Source: Chenopodium formosanum (lineage: Eukaryota; Streptophyta; Magnoliopsida; Caryophyllales; Amaranthaceae). From it: 64,000 nucleotides of DNA. A program made the translations under genes and the position numbers. Each line of letters begins with the position of its first letter. The first letter of the stretch is position 1. The notes below the pieces were generated by a model. That model saw nothing but the letters and a program-made list of their open reading frames with translations. It was not told the origin of the DNA and did no database searches. This document shows, piece by piece, positions 1-12,270 of this stretch. The stretch lies in assembly GCA_024500155.1 (NCBI GenBank), contig CM044867.1:8817632-8881631 (forward strand). Reading direction: 5' to 3'.

Positions 1-50
1 CCAATCAGTTCAGTTCAGTTCAGCTCAATTCAGTAAATATGAACAGGCCT
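1..50. mobile_element. Tourist-like MITE, right end only
   Basis: The window opens inside a small element made of TTCAG-type pentamers and ending in ATGAACAGGCC. The same end occurs at 5761, 35699, 36936 (as GAACAAGCCC), 44569 and 57020, so this is one dispersed family. The left part lies outside the window. Confidence 0.6.
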
Positions 51-3000
51 TTATTTATAATATATTCCATACGTATTGGCGGTATGGGCAATTTATTTAA
101 GGTATTTAGATATAGATATAAAAAAAAACAAGTTATTATATACGATAATTTTTTATTTTATATTTCTAGACACTGAATAGTGAATACGCCTTACCTTATA
201 CGGAGTATGTATGGAGTAATATTCAGATTTAATTTTGTCATTATATTCAATGCATTTTGCAAATACGTAGTATAAAAGGTTTAATTCTTTACTTCAAGTC
301 ATAAATTAGAATTCTACACTTTAAATGAAGTTGGAAACAAAATCAATTTTCTAATTTCAAATATATATAATGTTGACTTAAGTTCAGTATGATCTACCCC
401 TTTATTTGTTTTCCAAGGAATCATTTGGTAAATACATAATATTCCCTAAACATATTCTTTACTTTTCATAATTCCTATTTTATTTATTTATTTATTTAGC
501 TTTGTGATAATTAATAAAAAGTGTTTTAATCTTTGTCTGTTTGGAGCAGGTCTTTTGGTGCTGTTGAGGAATATTATGGTTTGGTCCAAAGTAATATCTC
601 ACTCTTTTTCCATCTGGGGTCTAAAGTACTTGTTTTTGTAGTGTAAATTGTTGTACTCACTTTGTATTTTTGAATTTATTACTTTTTTTGTTTCTTCTTT
701 TTTCCTCTTTTTTATGGCCAATGTATACCAATTAAAATTTTAAATTTAATTATCTTAATTCAGAGTGAAAGTGATACCTCATTGTAGCAAGTTTTATGAG
801 GGTGCTAACTTTATTTCGATACTTGGGCAGTGAGATTTCATAAAATATGTCTCGTTGTTTTATTTTATGACTAACAAATATTGACCTTCTTTGGAGATTC
901 GACAAATTGTTCATTTCCAAGGAATGTCAACTAGCTTGGATTGTTAAATATTAGAAGTTGATAGATTGGTGCCGAAGGTACGGATCAAATTTTATTTTAG
1001 TTTAGGAAAAATAAAGTAAAAAGATCAGGGCCTTAATCCAATTCGTTATCCAACGTGGTTCTCAATCGATCCTATGTGGATAGTATGTATCAATGTATGT
1101 GAGGAATGAATTAATTCGAAAATTAATTACAATCTAAAACTAGAAATTGTATTGTAAAACTGTTCTCTTTTTCAACATATCATAGTAATATATACAACGA
1201 ACCGTTAACCATTGACAAATAGAGTATGTATTTGAAGTATTCACTATTCAATGTATTTCTAGACACTGGATAGTGAATACGCCTTAATCAAGTTTGCCCC
1301 AGTTGTTGGGTCTTGTACTATATGACTCGAGGACCTAGTTAAAGATACACGACTTAACGAATAATATCGATACACAAAAACTGACTCAAACTACTGGAAC
1401 CAAATTATTTTAAACCAAAATCGATCCAAACAGCTCGTGTCACACGCTACCTAGCCTCTTGTAAACTTGAATAGTGACAATCAAGGGTTAGTACAAATAG
1501 CATCAGCCCCATGTTTAAGATCAAAAACTTTTGTGTAAACCCAGTTTACAATTAATGTTATATCCATCATATCAAGCAATTTTAAGGTAACTTTTAACTA
1601 ATTTGAGATAATTTTTAACCTTGTTTCGTTTTTAAATCTGATATGATTTTAATGTAAATAGACAATGTGTTAAGTTTTACAAGGGTAATATAATTCACTC
1701 ATTGAGATTTGATATATTATCATTTAGAGAATTGAGCTTTAGCAATAAATAAATTATAGATAACTTTTATAATATTGGGTAACTCTTTTTCATATTGGGT
1801 AACTTTTACCTATATAGAGGTAATTTTTTACAATAGGAGTTCCCCTCGTTAGGAGGTTCTCCTAATGTCTAATATTTAATAGTACAAACCTTTTATTTAT
1901 TTTTTATTTATTTTTGTATTTAAAGTTTAGGAATGACTAACATGTCGAATTAAGTATATACTGTCTAAATTTCCATGATCACAAAGGATACGAGGACTTG
2001 ATTGTTTTTTATCCAAATCAGGACTTGATTGTCAGTTGTCATATGCCATAATACAATGCAATGAAGTTGCAAATTATAATTTTAAGCGCCTAATTAAAGC
2101 TCCAATTGTTTTGTTACTTTTGAATGAATAATATTTTCCAAGTAATTTTTTTTAAATTTTTTTTAAAATTATTCATTTTTAGTTTGACAAGGGTGGAAAA
2201 CAATATGAAGTAATAGTTTTTCCCACTAGTGGAAATTATTTTCCTTTTGAAAGAAAAAATGTTACATTTATCTCCTTGCTCCTAACTTCCTCAAGCTGTA
2301 CTCTCATCATTCCACTCCCATAGTCCCATTGTCTTCAATTCACTCACAGACGTTGATATTTCTTGTGAGAAAAGAAACCACGAAAATCTATTTATGCTCA
2401 AATTTTTACATCTGGCCAGCTATACTGTGTGGTCAATTATCATAGGAGTTAATTCGTGAGTGTAATAGGGATTACTTAACCAGTGTTGAAAGGGTTACTC
2501 GGTCAATGTAGTTTGAGTTACTTGAACATTATTATCACAGTTATATGGTCAATTTTATAGGAGTTATTTTATTCTTTTAAAGGTGGGCACATTGTGCGGG
2601 CAGCGACACTCAAGACTAGCCGGAGAAAAGAAAAGATTAGAAAAGATTGAGACTAGATAATTGAGATAAGTCGACCAATGCATGCTCGGGAGGAGGACCA
2701 CGTAAAAGTACAAAGAGAATTTTCATTACAATTCATGCAAAATCATGTATTAAAGCTCTTTATTACTTAGGTTTTTTGTCCACTTGTAAAATGGAACCTC
2801 TTGGAATATTCAAAATCCTGAAATTCCCAACCATTTCCCAAAAAAGAAGTTGAAATATTAGCATCACCATATGCTTGCCACCATTATTATTGGAATTTAG
2901 AAACTGCAAAGGATGAATCCTTGAAAAGGTATTTGATCTCAAAGGTTCATTGATGCAGCAAATTTCAAAAATCGAGAAACTAAATTTATCAGGATTCTTT

Positions 3001-3880
3001 GATTCTTTTTCTTTTGAGCAAAAGCAAAATTCATTCTTTAGATACTCTTGGTACCACCTAAATCATAAGATATTTGAGTACTTGATTTAGAATTTTGAGA
3101 AGAAGGTGTGTTAATTTACTTATATATCATATTAAAAGTTACAAACATTATGAAAAATGCTAGGAAATTTAAAATTTGCAATTGAGAAATGGATATTAGA
3201 CTGATTTTGAATGGTTCAAAATTGAATTGGGCTAATAAAACTGGTGGTCAAAAACCCATACTAGACCGGTTTAAGAAATTTTTCTATGTTTTTTTTTCTT
3301 ATTATTATTTAGTACATTATGAAAAAATAAAAAATATATATATATAAAGCTAAGAAACTGATGGTTTTCTAATGCCTAAGTTGAACGTGTACAATAGAAT
3401 AACTTACACTATAGATATACTTATAGCATATTGAAGGGAAAAAATTGACAAAGCAAAGTTTGGTGGAGTTGGTGGGGAACTTACTTTGTGATTTTGTGGG
3501 GAAATTACACTAACTACAAAATGCTTATTCTTACCTTATAAAAAGTTTAAGAAAACTCTGTTGAATAGTGCATTAATTTTTATATCCTAAAAATATTCTT
3601 TTACATATTTGCCCCCATTAAATTCAAAAGCCTTGAAATTATCTCTAGAATTACCAAAATTGATTAATTATTTGTGTTTATTTCAATATCTAAAACATTT
3701 TGACTCTCCATTTTTTAACTCTCTATTTCTTACAAAGTATGTAATTGTATGATAACTTGTTTAATTTATTCCATTCGTCTCATCAAAATTATTCAAAAAT
3801 TACTATGCAAATAGATATAATAAAATACCATACAAATATGCATAAGGCATTAAAACCACTAGTAATAATTTACCTTAAAG
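51..3880. other. AT-rich intergenic DNA, no gene seen
   Basis: No convincing reading frame. A 33 bp segment at 161-193 recurs with one mismatch at 1254-1286; the second copy also forms a hairpin with sequence just upstream (GTATTCACTATT pairing with GGATAGTGAATAC). Around 2450-2570 there are loose copies of a GGTTACTTGGTCA-type motif also found at 44.4-44.7 and 45.6 kb. Confidence 0.5.
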
Positions 3881-3882
3881 GG

Positions 3883-4924
3883 CTAGTCATCTGCGCGCAA
3901 CGCGCGTGTAAGAATCCCCAGTAATAAAGAAAGTAGTGTAGGTGGGGTTGGTAGGAAAGAGAAATAATAAAATATTTGTGAAAGTAAGGTTAGTGAGAGA
4001 GAGAAATTATGAAATAATGGTGGGTCATCAATAACTTAATATTAAAACTAAAACATATTCAGGGAGTGACACGTGTCACATCCTGGTGCTGTTTTTTCCC
4101 TCCAAAACTCATCTCTCTTTTTAATTTTTGTTTTAAACAATTGATTCTAGAATAATATAATTCAAATATTTTATAATATCTTTATGACAACTTTTTTTTG
4201 TTAATATTTGATTTTGATTCTATAATAATACCATTCCAAATATTTTGTATCATCTATATGACATATATATTCTTTTATTTACTTGGTGTTTATAATTTTT
4301 CTATACACATTTACCTAAATAATTATTCCAAAAATCCTTTTTAATTGTCTTTCAAATAGAGTATTATTAAATTTTGTCAAAAAAAAAGTAATAATAATTT
4401 GTTTCATATAATAGATGTAAAAGAAAGTACTTTAAAAAAACACTTATTTTTTTCAATTTCAATTTGACTATATATTAAAATTAATTATAATTTTGTTTCT
4501 ATAATTTTACTAAGGAGTACTACGTATATATTATTACAAATTAAGGACTTAAAGGGTATAGTATAACTATAAAATATAAATGTTGTGTTTGACAATTATA
4601 TCATATATCTTATTCTAGGAAAAGGTATAATATCAATTAATTTTAGTCTATTGTTTGATTAATTTTTGATGTTTATTAAAAATTCATTTATAAATAAGTA
4701 TTTACTAATATAGTATTTGGCCACTAGACTTGGTTAAACCAAGTCTCGTCCGAAAAAATTCTCGGGTTTAGGCAGCCCAAAAAATCCATTTTTGTTTATT
4801 TATTTGCTTGCCTATTAATATAGATTATGACATTATAATTTCTATATTTGATGTGTATATTTTATCAATTTTTATTTGCTTACAAAAATTAGACTTACCG
4901 TGCATGGCACGAGACTTAAGCTAG
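3883..4924. repeat. Two Helitron-like 3' termini in inverted arrangement (candidate)
   Basis: At 4899-4924 a CGTGC-ATG-GCACG hairpin is followed after 9 bases by CTAG and then T, the layout of a Helitron 3' end. At 3883-3906, read on the - strand, a CGCGCGTTGCGCGC hairpin is followed closely by CTAG. No helicase sequence and no clear 5' TC ends are seen. The sequence between is AT-rich and non-coding. Tentative call. Confidence 0.3.
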
Positions 4925-5551
4925 TTTTCAAATATAGTAGTGTTGCAATAAATTTGAAACGGCCGAAAGTGGAAAGTGTTGCAACTAATGCGAAACGAAA
5001 GGAGTAATATAAACCATTAAACCTTGCTTCGCAGAAGAAAAAAATGGTAAGGTTATACGTGCTTAATTGTTTATTGTACTATCCTCTTGCTACATTATGA
5101 CTACGAACTAGTTCTCTTAACCTGAAATAAGTAAATCAAGTCTGATTTTTTTAAGGTATGATCTGATCTGAATTTTTATTATCTAGTCTGGTGTGATCTG
5201 ATTCAATAAATTGACTATACTTTGACCGCATTTTAATACTAATCTATAAAGAAAAACATTATCAAAATGGATCTTGTTATATTTGTCTAATTATAAAATT
5301 TTCAAATATGTAATTTTTATAATTTTTTAATACGCAATTAACGATATTTAACAATAACTAAATGATAATTAAAAGTTCTGATCTGAATCTTTCTGATCAG
5401 ATTTGAATTTATTAAGAAATAAGTAATAAATATCTGAAATAAATTGAAGAGAACAACTTCTACTTTTTATTTCTTAGCTTTATTTCAGAAGCACTATATG
5501 CACTTCTACTGTGACAAAAAAATGTTTTGTCATTATATAGTGAACTACTAA

Positions 5552-5761
5552 GGACTTATTCACTTCAGTTTAATTTTAGTTCAGTTCAATTTAATTCAGT
5601 TTCGTTCAGCTCCAATCAGTTCAATTCAATTCAGTTCTTGATTTCCTTCTTTCATAAAATATTCATTTTAGTTCTATTCACTTCATTTCAGTTCAATTCA
5701 GCTCCAATCAATCTAGTTCGGTTCAATTCATTAACTCATTTCAGTAAATATGAACAGGCCC
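5552..5761. mobile_element. Tourist-like MITE rich in TTCAG pentamers
   Basis: The element is bounded by TAA on both sides (5549-5551 and 5762-5764), the target preference of PIF/Harbinger MITEs. The right end is ATGAACAGGCCC and the left end GGACTTATTCA is a degraded version of its inverse. The interior is repeated TTCAG/TTCAATTCAG. An open frame across it reflects the repeats, not a gene. Confidence 0.65.
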
Positions 5762-5920
5762 TAAGTTACATTTCTCTATATACTTCTATATTTCAATTAC
5801 TATTCAATTTCAAAAACTAAAGCATGACTTGGGAATTATCTTGGTTTTTTAAAACCAAGAGTTCACGATAGTGATTTAGGGAGTCAAGGCGTCTCACCAT
5901 GTACGATTATAAATCTCGCA

Positions 5921-6431
5921 GACGGCACCAAATGTTTTGGGTGTTTTTGTCCCTCGGGAGAGTTACAGCTCAAAAACTGATCTGATGCGGCTTGTACCTG
6001 CAAAACAACGGAGACTCCGGGTGGTTAGAGCTCCACCTCCGATGGTCAAGTTAGTACACACACGAGAATGTGAAAAGGTGCGGAAAATAAGGTGGGATCT
6101 TCTCGGATTCCGAGATCAGGTGCTCTCTGATGTGAGAGAATGTGGGGTTGTAATAAATGATTGAACGTGCCCCCAAAATGGGGGATATCTCCCTTTTTAT
6201 AGGGTCATTGGGAAAAGTGCCCTCACTTAGGTCACTCTGACCTAGATTTGGTGGGTTGCGCCGTTTTGTGGCTTTCTCGGGAATTGGGCCTTGAAGGGCG
6301 CAATTCCACCTGATATCTAAGGATGACATATGTTAACTGGTGAGTGGTCCATGTGGACCTATCTAGGCTTGACACGTGGCCCTCTCTAATTGGTCCACGT
6401 GTCTAGGGTATTTTTACCCTAAACACTAACA
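5921..6431 (-). mobile_element. LTR plus primer-binding site of a gypsy-type retrotransposon
   Basis: Read on the - strand, an LTR runs from about 6431 (starting TGTTAGTG) to about 5933 (ending CA). It is followed at once by TTTGGTGCCGTCTGCGAG, which looks like the primer-binding sites of plant Tat/Ogre-type gypsy elements. A TATA-like CTATAAAAAGGG lies inside the LTR (near 6190-6203). No coding interior follows to the left, so only one end survives. Two short open frames here are judged non-genic. Confidence 0.5.
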
Positions 6432-6577
6432 ACTACTAAATTAAAGCCACATATTTTGGTACCAGATTATTTTGTTACAATATTTGATTTGGGTACAAAA
6501 ATGCTCTTGTTGGGTACTGTATAAATCTCATACTGTGAGGCCTATGACTTCCCCATACGCTATATTTAGCAGACTAA
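6432..6577. other. Short AT-rich spacer
   Basis: No feature recognised between the gypsy LTR and the next MITE. Confidence 0.4.
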
Positions 6578-6935
6578 GGCATTGTTTGGTAAAGAGCTTT
6601 TGGGAAAGCTTTTAGGTTATTGATCACCATTAAAGGTTTGGCCATTTTAAAAAGCTAATTTGATTGTTTGTTAAATATCTTATTATAGAGCTTTTTTGGT
6701 CCAAAAAACTCTTTTTGAAAAAACTCATTTTAAGAGCTTTTTGCAAATAGCTTATTGAAAAATTAGCTTTTTCCGTATTTAATACACTGAAACAGCTAGT
6801 AATAAACAACTAGTTATCAAACGCTTTTACATAATCAGGTATTTACAACTAGTTAGTCAAATAAGCTAATATAACCACCTAGTCAAACTAATCAATATAA
6901 TCAACTAATCATTTAAAAACTAATAACCAAACAAT
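6578..6935. mobile_element. MITE with GCATTGTTTGG terminal inverted repeats
   Basis: The left end GGCATTGTTTGGTAA (about 6578) is matched inverted at the right end by ACCAAACAATGC (about 6926-6937). The interior has further inverted AGCTTTTT/AAAAGCT blocks and no coding capacity. The target duplication is not clear, so the superfamily is undecided between hAT and PIF/Harbinger. Confidence 0.5.
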
Positions 6936-7031
6936 GCTCAAGGCAAAATTAGATTATTGAACAACTATTAGAGGTTTGACCAACCAATAAGCTATTTTTA
7001 GTGTTTGGTGGGGGAGCGATAACGGTAGCGG

Positions 7032-7590
7032 TAGGGGTGTCCATTCAGTTTTCGGTTTGGATATTTATTCCAAATCCGATCCAATCTGAAATATAATTTG
7101 GTTTTCAATTTTCCAATGCGATCCGAATTTCTCTCCCAATCCAATCTAATTCAATCCAAATTGAAATTCGGTTATTTGGATCTGATTCGAAAATCTGAAT
7201 TATAATACATTATTTTTTAGCGCTAATACGATTATAAAAATAAAGCTTTAATACAAAAACAAGTCTTCAAAATCATGATTAAAACAAATAGTTCAACATC
7301 AAGTCATTAATTAATATAAAGTCTCCCTAATTTATTTTATGTAATATTAAGTATTTAAGCTAAACTTCCAAAAACAAAAAAAAAAAAAAATCATATTTAT
7401 ACAAGCTTAATTTTACAATTTGATTTTCAGTTTAGATTGAATCCAATTAGGGTCAATTCTTTCCAATCCAAAAATCCGAATTTTCAAATAATCTCAATCC
7501 GATTCGATCTGATTTAAAATTCAAATTCAATCCAAATTGATAATTCGGTTTGAATTGAATTGAATTTCGGTTTTAATCCAAATTATGGAC
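7032..7590. mobile_element. hAT-type MITE just upstream of the PPR gene
   Basis: It starts TAGGGGTGTCCATTCAG, like the complete element at 31880-32436, and carries the same kind of interior of inverted TCGGTTTGGAT/ATCCAATCCGA blocks. The right end near ATTATGGACC is degraded and no exact 8 bp duplication is found. It stops about 130 bp before the PPR start codon, so it probably lies in the promoter or 5' leader. Confidence 0.55.
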
Positions 7591-7719
7591 CGGGAGGTGG
7601 ATAGGATTAGTGGATTTGCCTCAATCCGCTGATTTCCCAAACGTTACTTCAACGAGCTTAAATTGGGGGAAAAAGCAATACATTTCGATTTTCCCGCCTT
7701 CATCGATCACCAACAAACA

Positions 7720-9108
7720 ATGGAGAAATTGAAATCTCTTTCTCCATTTCGACTTTCTGCTCTTCTTCGACAACAAAAAGACCCAAAACTTGCCCTCAAT
7801 CTCTTCCTAAACCCTAATTCTAACAATAAACCCTACCCATATTCCCTCCTTTCCTATGATCTCATCATCACAAAACTTGGCCGAGCAAAAATGTTCGTCG
7901 AATTGGAACTAATCTTGTCAAAATTGAAGCTTGAAACTCGATTTACACCCTCAGAAATCATTTTCTGCAATGTGATTACTTACTATGCTCGAGCTCGATT
8001 GCCCGAAAGAGCACTCCATGTGTTCGACGAAATTCCGTCGTTTCGATGTCCAAGAACGGTGAAATCCTTGAATACTCTGTTAAATGGGTTATTAATTTGT
8101 CGAGAATTTGATAAATTGGATAGGGTTTTTGTGGGTATTGATTGGTTTGCTTCCCCAGATGTTTGTAGTTATAATATCATGATTAATTCTTATAGGGTGC
8201 GAAACGATATGGAGAGTGCGTGGAAGGTGTTTGATGAAATGCGTGAGAGAAGGGTTCGGCCTAATGAGGTGACTTTTTCTACGTTGATTACGGGGCTTTG
8301 TGCGAGTTTGAAGGTGAAGGAAGCGCTTAGGTTGAAGAAAGATATGACCCGGGTTTACAATGTTGAACCTACATTTTATGTTTATGCTTCATTGATCAAG
8401 GGGTTTTGTGAGATTAAAGAGTTGAAATTGGCTTTTAAACTTAAGGATGAGATGCTAGAAAAGAATATTGAGGTGGATTCGGCTATATATACTACTTTGA
8501 TTAGTGGGCTTTTTAAGGTTGGGCGAAAAGATGAGGTTGGTGTTGTTTTGGAGGAGATGAAAAGAGTTGAGTGTTTGCCTAACACCGCGACTTATAATGC
8601 TCTCATTAGTGGATATTGTGCCGAGAACCGTTTTGACTTAGCATTGGAGGTTTTAAATGAGATGGAAGGGAAAACATGTAGACCTGATGTCATTAGTTAT
8701 AAAGTGTTGATCAAAGCCTATTTCAACGAGGGAAAAATAAGAGAAGCCACTGATTTATTTGAAGATATGCCTAGGCGAGGATGTAAACCTGATGTTGTGT
8801 CTTATCGGATAGTTGTTCAGGGGCTTCTTTCTGGGATGAAACTGAAGGAAGTGGCGTTTATTTTGGATGAAATGGTGTTCAAGGGTTATGCCCCTCATCT
8901 TTTGACTGTTAACAAATTTATGAACCTTCTGTGTGAAGAAGGGAATTTGGAATTGTTGTTTGAAGTAGTAAATATTCTAGCCAAAGGAAATTATATTGAC
9001 ACCAATTCTTGGATATTAGCAGTTTCAGCCATTTCCTTGAATTATGAGCTATTGGATTTCGATGATGTTTTTAATGCTTTCGCTAAACCATATACTGCGA
9101 CTCCTTGA
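7720..9108 (+). CDS. P-class pentatricopeptide repeat protein (At1g53330-like)
   Basis: This intronless 462-residue protein is built of tandem ~35-residue PPR motifs, with roughly ten from about residue 50 to 420. Recurrent signatures are YNALISGYC, PDVISYKVLIKAY and PDVVSYRIVVQGL. There is no E, DYW or PPR-SMR tail, so it belongs to the P subclass. These proteins normally bind organellar RNA and act in its stabilisation, processing or translation; no target can be inferred here. Overall order and the N-terminus (SPFRLSALLRQ) match remembered Arabidopsis At1g53330. The ATG at 7720 is the first in frame; the frame is open farther upstream to 7663 but without an ATG. No stop or frameshift interrupts it. 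A decayed hAT MITE ends 130 bp upstream. An obvious transit peptide is not seen, so organelle targeting is family knowledge only. Confidence 0.93.
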   Translation: MEKLKSLSPFRLSALLRQQKDPKLALNLFLNPNSNNKPYPYSLLSYDLIITKLGRAKMFVELELILSKLKLETRFTPSEIIFCNVITYYARARLPERALHVFDEIPSFRCPRTVKSLNTLLNGLLICREFDKLDRVFVGIDWFASPDVCSYNIMINSYRVRNDMESAWKVFDEMRERRVRPNEVTFSTLITGLCASLKVKEALRLKKDMTRVYNVEPTFYVYASLIKGFCEIKELKLAFKLKDEMLEKNIEVDSAIYTTLISGLFKVGRKDEVGVVLEEMKRVECLPNTATYNALISGYCAENRFDLALEVLNEMEGKTCRPDVISYKVLIKAYFNEGKIREATDLFEDMPRRGCKPDVVSYRIVVQGLLSGMKLKEVAFILDEMVFKGYAPHLLTVNKFMNLLCEEGNLELLFEVVNILAKGNYIDTNSWILAVSAISLNYELLDFDDVFNAFAKPYTATP

Positions 9109-11149
9109 ACTTCCTTTGGTAATTCTTGTGTCACTGTATAACTTTATATAACATTTGGGCTGAATTGCTTGATGGCTAATCACATGTATTTAGGTCTGAA
9201 TAATGTAACTTATTTTGGCATGTCACGTGTTTCGCCATCTTTTTCCATTCATGATTTTCAACCCCCTTCCTCCATTTTTACCTTTTAGAATTTCCCCTCT
9301 GCTATTTTTAAGTGCTCAGGAATAACTGTTTCAAGAAGGATTGATGATTAATGATAGAATGTGAAGAAGTTTGAATAATGATAGACATACTGACATTCAT
9401 TTTGTACTATACTGTTGATGTTTTTAAACTTTATTAGAAGTTTGTATAATGCACTGTTTACAATCAAGTAACATCACTTTAGTTTGCTGATTATCTTTGT
9501 GATATTGTGCTTTGCGACTCTTTGCTGTTAATTCTGTGTCAGTGCCTGAGGGCTGTCTTCTGACTTTGTTTAACTGTTCAATTGTTTTCCCTATTGTTTC
9601 AGCGGTGGCTTATGCTATTAATTTTAAACTTTAACATCCAAGGTAATCATGCTAGTATATAAAAATTAGCAAGGAATTCTGGATATGATAGTTCTACTTT
9701 AGGAAGGGGCTGTCCCTTAATCGTGGATTATCGGAAGCAAATAATACTTTGATCTGTCTTTAACTCTGCCTACTCTAATATTGTTATTTGCAGGTGCTTC
9801 TTGCAGTTTATTCATTTGTTTGCATTATTCTTTTGTACCAATGATCAAGGGCAATGCACTGTATATGCTGGCAGAGTTGAGGAAGCAGCTCAGTACTGTG
9901 TAAGTGTTTATTTAGTGTCCTTTTATACGCATTAAAAACTTCTTAATTTAGAGTTTCTCTGAAGCCTGATCATTGTCAAGTATAACGAATCTTGCAAAAC
10001 ATGTATGTGTAATGTTATGTGGCTACATTGTAAACCTCTTTCAGACTCTTCTATAGGTGGCAACATTGCTTTAATTTACTTCAATTTGATTAAGAATTCC
10101 AACATATGGTTTCTGAAATAAAACCTGGGAATGCACCACACATAATGCTACTATAAAACTCTTTGTGCCATATCACTTTAATAAATATGCAACAAATACA
10201 AGTAGCTGACAGTGTCATTGTGCTGCTTGTCAAGGAGCTTCTATTGTGATGTATGTAGTGATGTTATTTCCATTGTAGTATTGCCTTAAAATTTGTCTCT
10301 TGTTTGTATTTATTTGTAAAACAGTGTTTCTTTCCTTTGGTGCTTAGAACCATTTATTTTTTGTTGCTTTCCATGAAACTTCATCTGAAGTGGGGACCTT
10401 GGGTGTAACTTGTCCTTATGAGGTGATCTCGCTAGCATATGAGTAATTAGACATTTATTGTCTAGTAATAACAAGATATAAAAGAGAACAAAGCAATTGA
10501 AGTAACATTAAAGCATCAACTCAAGAACAATATACATAACATGAAAGATACGTTAAAATAATTAAGCTATACAATTGAATTTGGGAACATATTTACCTCC
10601 ATCTCTAAGCCCAATTAGAGATAGTAGCGAGTTGTAAAGATGAAAGTGCTACTGATAGATGATTCAACTAGCATAAGAGCTTATGTAAACTAGAACTAAA
10701 ATTAAGAACAAAAGAAACTAAGTATAGAAAAAAAATTAGAAGCAGCTGTTTTTTTTTTTTTTAATTTTTTTTTTTTTAAAATGTCTTTGCTTTTATAAGT
10801 CTTCCTCATTTACTCATTTAGGGTTAACTATAGCCCTCAATTGTGCTAAATGTTTTCATATTCATTCGTTAAACTGATTTTGGTCCCAAACTCTGCCCTT
10901 TAATTGCCAGACTCTTCCTTTGCTGCTTTTTGGTGCCAAGAAGGATACTGGGCTTTGATAAGAAATCCAGAATCATCAAATTGGCTGGACATGTTCCTAT
11001 GTGGCTATTTGTGCCTTGGGCCGACATTAAATGTTGGGCCTGAGCTTATATGACACTCTTTAGGGTCATTTTAAAGATGTATATATTTGGAGATCTTTTT
11101 CATTTCCTTTCTTGCATTCCTCTTCTACCTCCTATTTCCTGGTCACTAG
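9109..11149. other. 3' flank of the PPR gene, no further gene recognised
   Basis: AT-rich sequence without a sustained frame. Possible splice signals (for example TTGCAG at 9789-9794) could belong to a 3' UTR intron, but no exon can be proven. T-rich tracts lie at about 10749-10778. Confidence 0.35.
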
Positions 11150-12270
11150 GTTCACTTGTTCTTCCTTTTCAATAGTATGAGTGAAGTCAAGATACTATTC
11201 GATTGCCTCCATCTGTGTATTCTCTTTATACAACTTATCTTTACTTGCCAAAACATACTCAAGTGGATCGTTAGCGTTATGAATTGCATATGCATAGTCT
11301 CATGAATAACACACTCAATAACATCAATACACATGCAGTCATCCATGTTGGATGGACATTTCATAGCTTGATCAGTTTAAACTCCACCTTTTCTTTTAGA
11401 ATAAGCAAAGACATTTTTCCATTTTTTTACATTAATAATAGGCCCCGTTGTGGCTAAGAAAGGCCTAACTAGAATTCTAGGGACATTTAGGTCCTCATCC
11501 ATGTCAAGCACAATAAAATCCATTTGAATGTAAAGTTTCACCACCCTAACCTAAGCGGACATCTTAACCAAATGATCATCTAATTGAAGGGAAATGTTGG
11601 TGGGCTTTAATTCTCCTAAGCCAAGTGTCTTGCACGTAGAAAGGGGTGTAAAGCTAATGCTAGCGCAAGATCACACAATGCACGATCAATAACCATATCA
11701 CCAATAGCACATGTAATATAATAACGACTTGGATCCTTAAGGAACTTTTGAAAAATTGCACTACAATTATCTGGCATGCTTATTGTTTCCACAAAATCAA
11801 TACCTCTTTCGTTACTAAAGATATCCTTAGCATATGTTAGCATACAACTTTCTCAAGACTGTAATGTTTTTGAAAATTGGTCATCAAGTCTAAACCAGCC
11901 GACGAGGTAACCATCCTGGAAAAGGAAGTTTTGCCACATGAAGTGGGGTTTCACTCTATTTTTTTTTTTGGCAACCTTCTCAATGTTCATCTCACAAGGG
12001 GACTCTCATCTCAACAATCTCATCTATTGACTTCTCACTATCTAAGACATGTCTACACCCTTCCCTTGTACTTTCCTCGAACTCTTTCCACTCCTATACT
12101 CGGTAAGAAGTGCTAGACATACCCTTAAGAACATTAACAATTTGGGTCAATTGATTTCCTAGCATCTAATTATGCGTTTGCCTTTGTTTTAGACATTCTT
12201 CTAAGTCATTTTTCTTTTTAGTTTGGGCATTAACAAATTGCTCCATGGTTGTCTCTAGACTCGACTTAGG
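11150..12270 (-). pseudogene. Ty3/gypsy gag-protease remnant
   Basis: Read on the - strand, broken frames give a retroviral-type aspartic protease neighbourhood: IGDMVIDRALCDL (about 11680-11720), then FILDMDEDLNVPRIL and RPFLATTGP (about 11440-11530), the order of plant gypsy polyproteins. The usual small residues after the catalytic Asp (DLGAS type) read DLALA, and several stops and frameshifts interrupt the sequence. Downstream, to about 11150, a Met/His-rich segment continues the linker region. No LTR is seen. It abuts an oppositely oriented copia fragment at about 12270. Confidence 0.7.

Noticed and set aside
5937..6329. Overlapping 75- and 92-residue frames on opposite strands
   Set aside because: They sit inside a gypsy-type LTR next to its primer-binding site.
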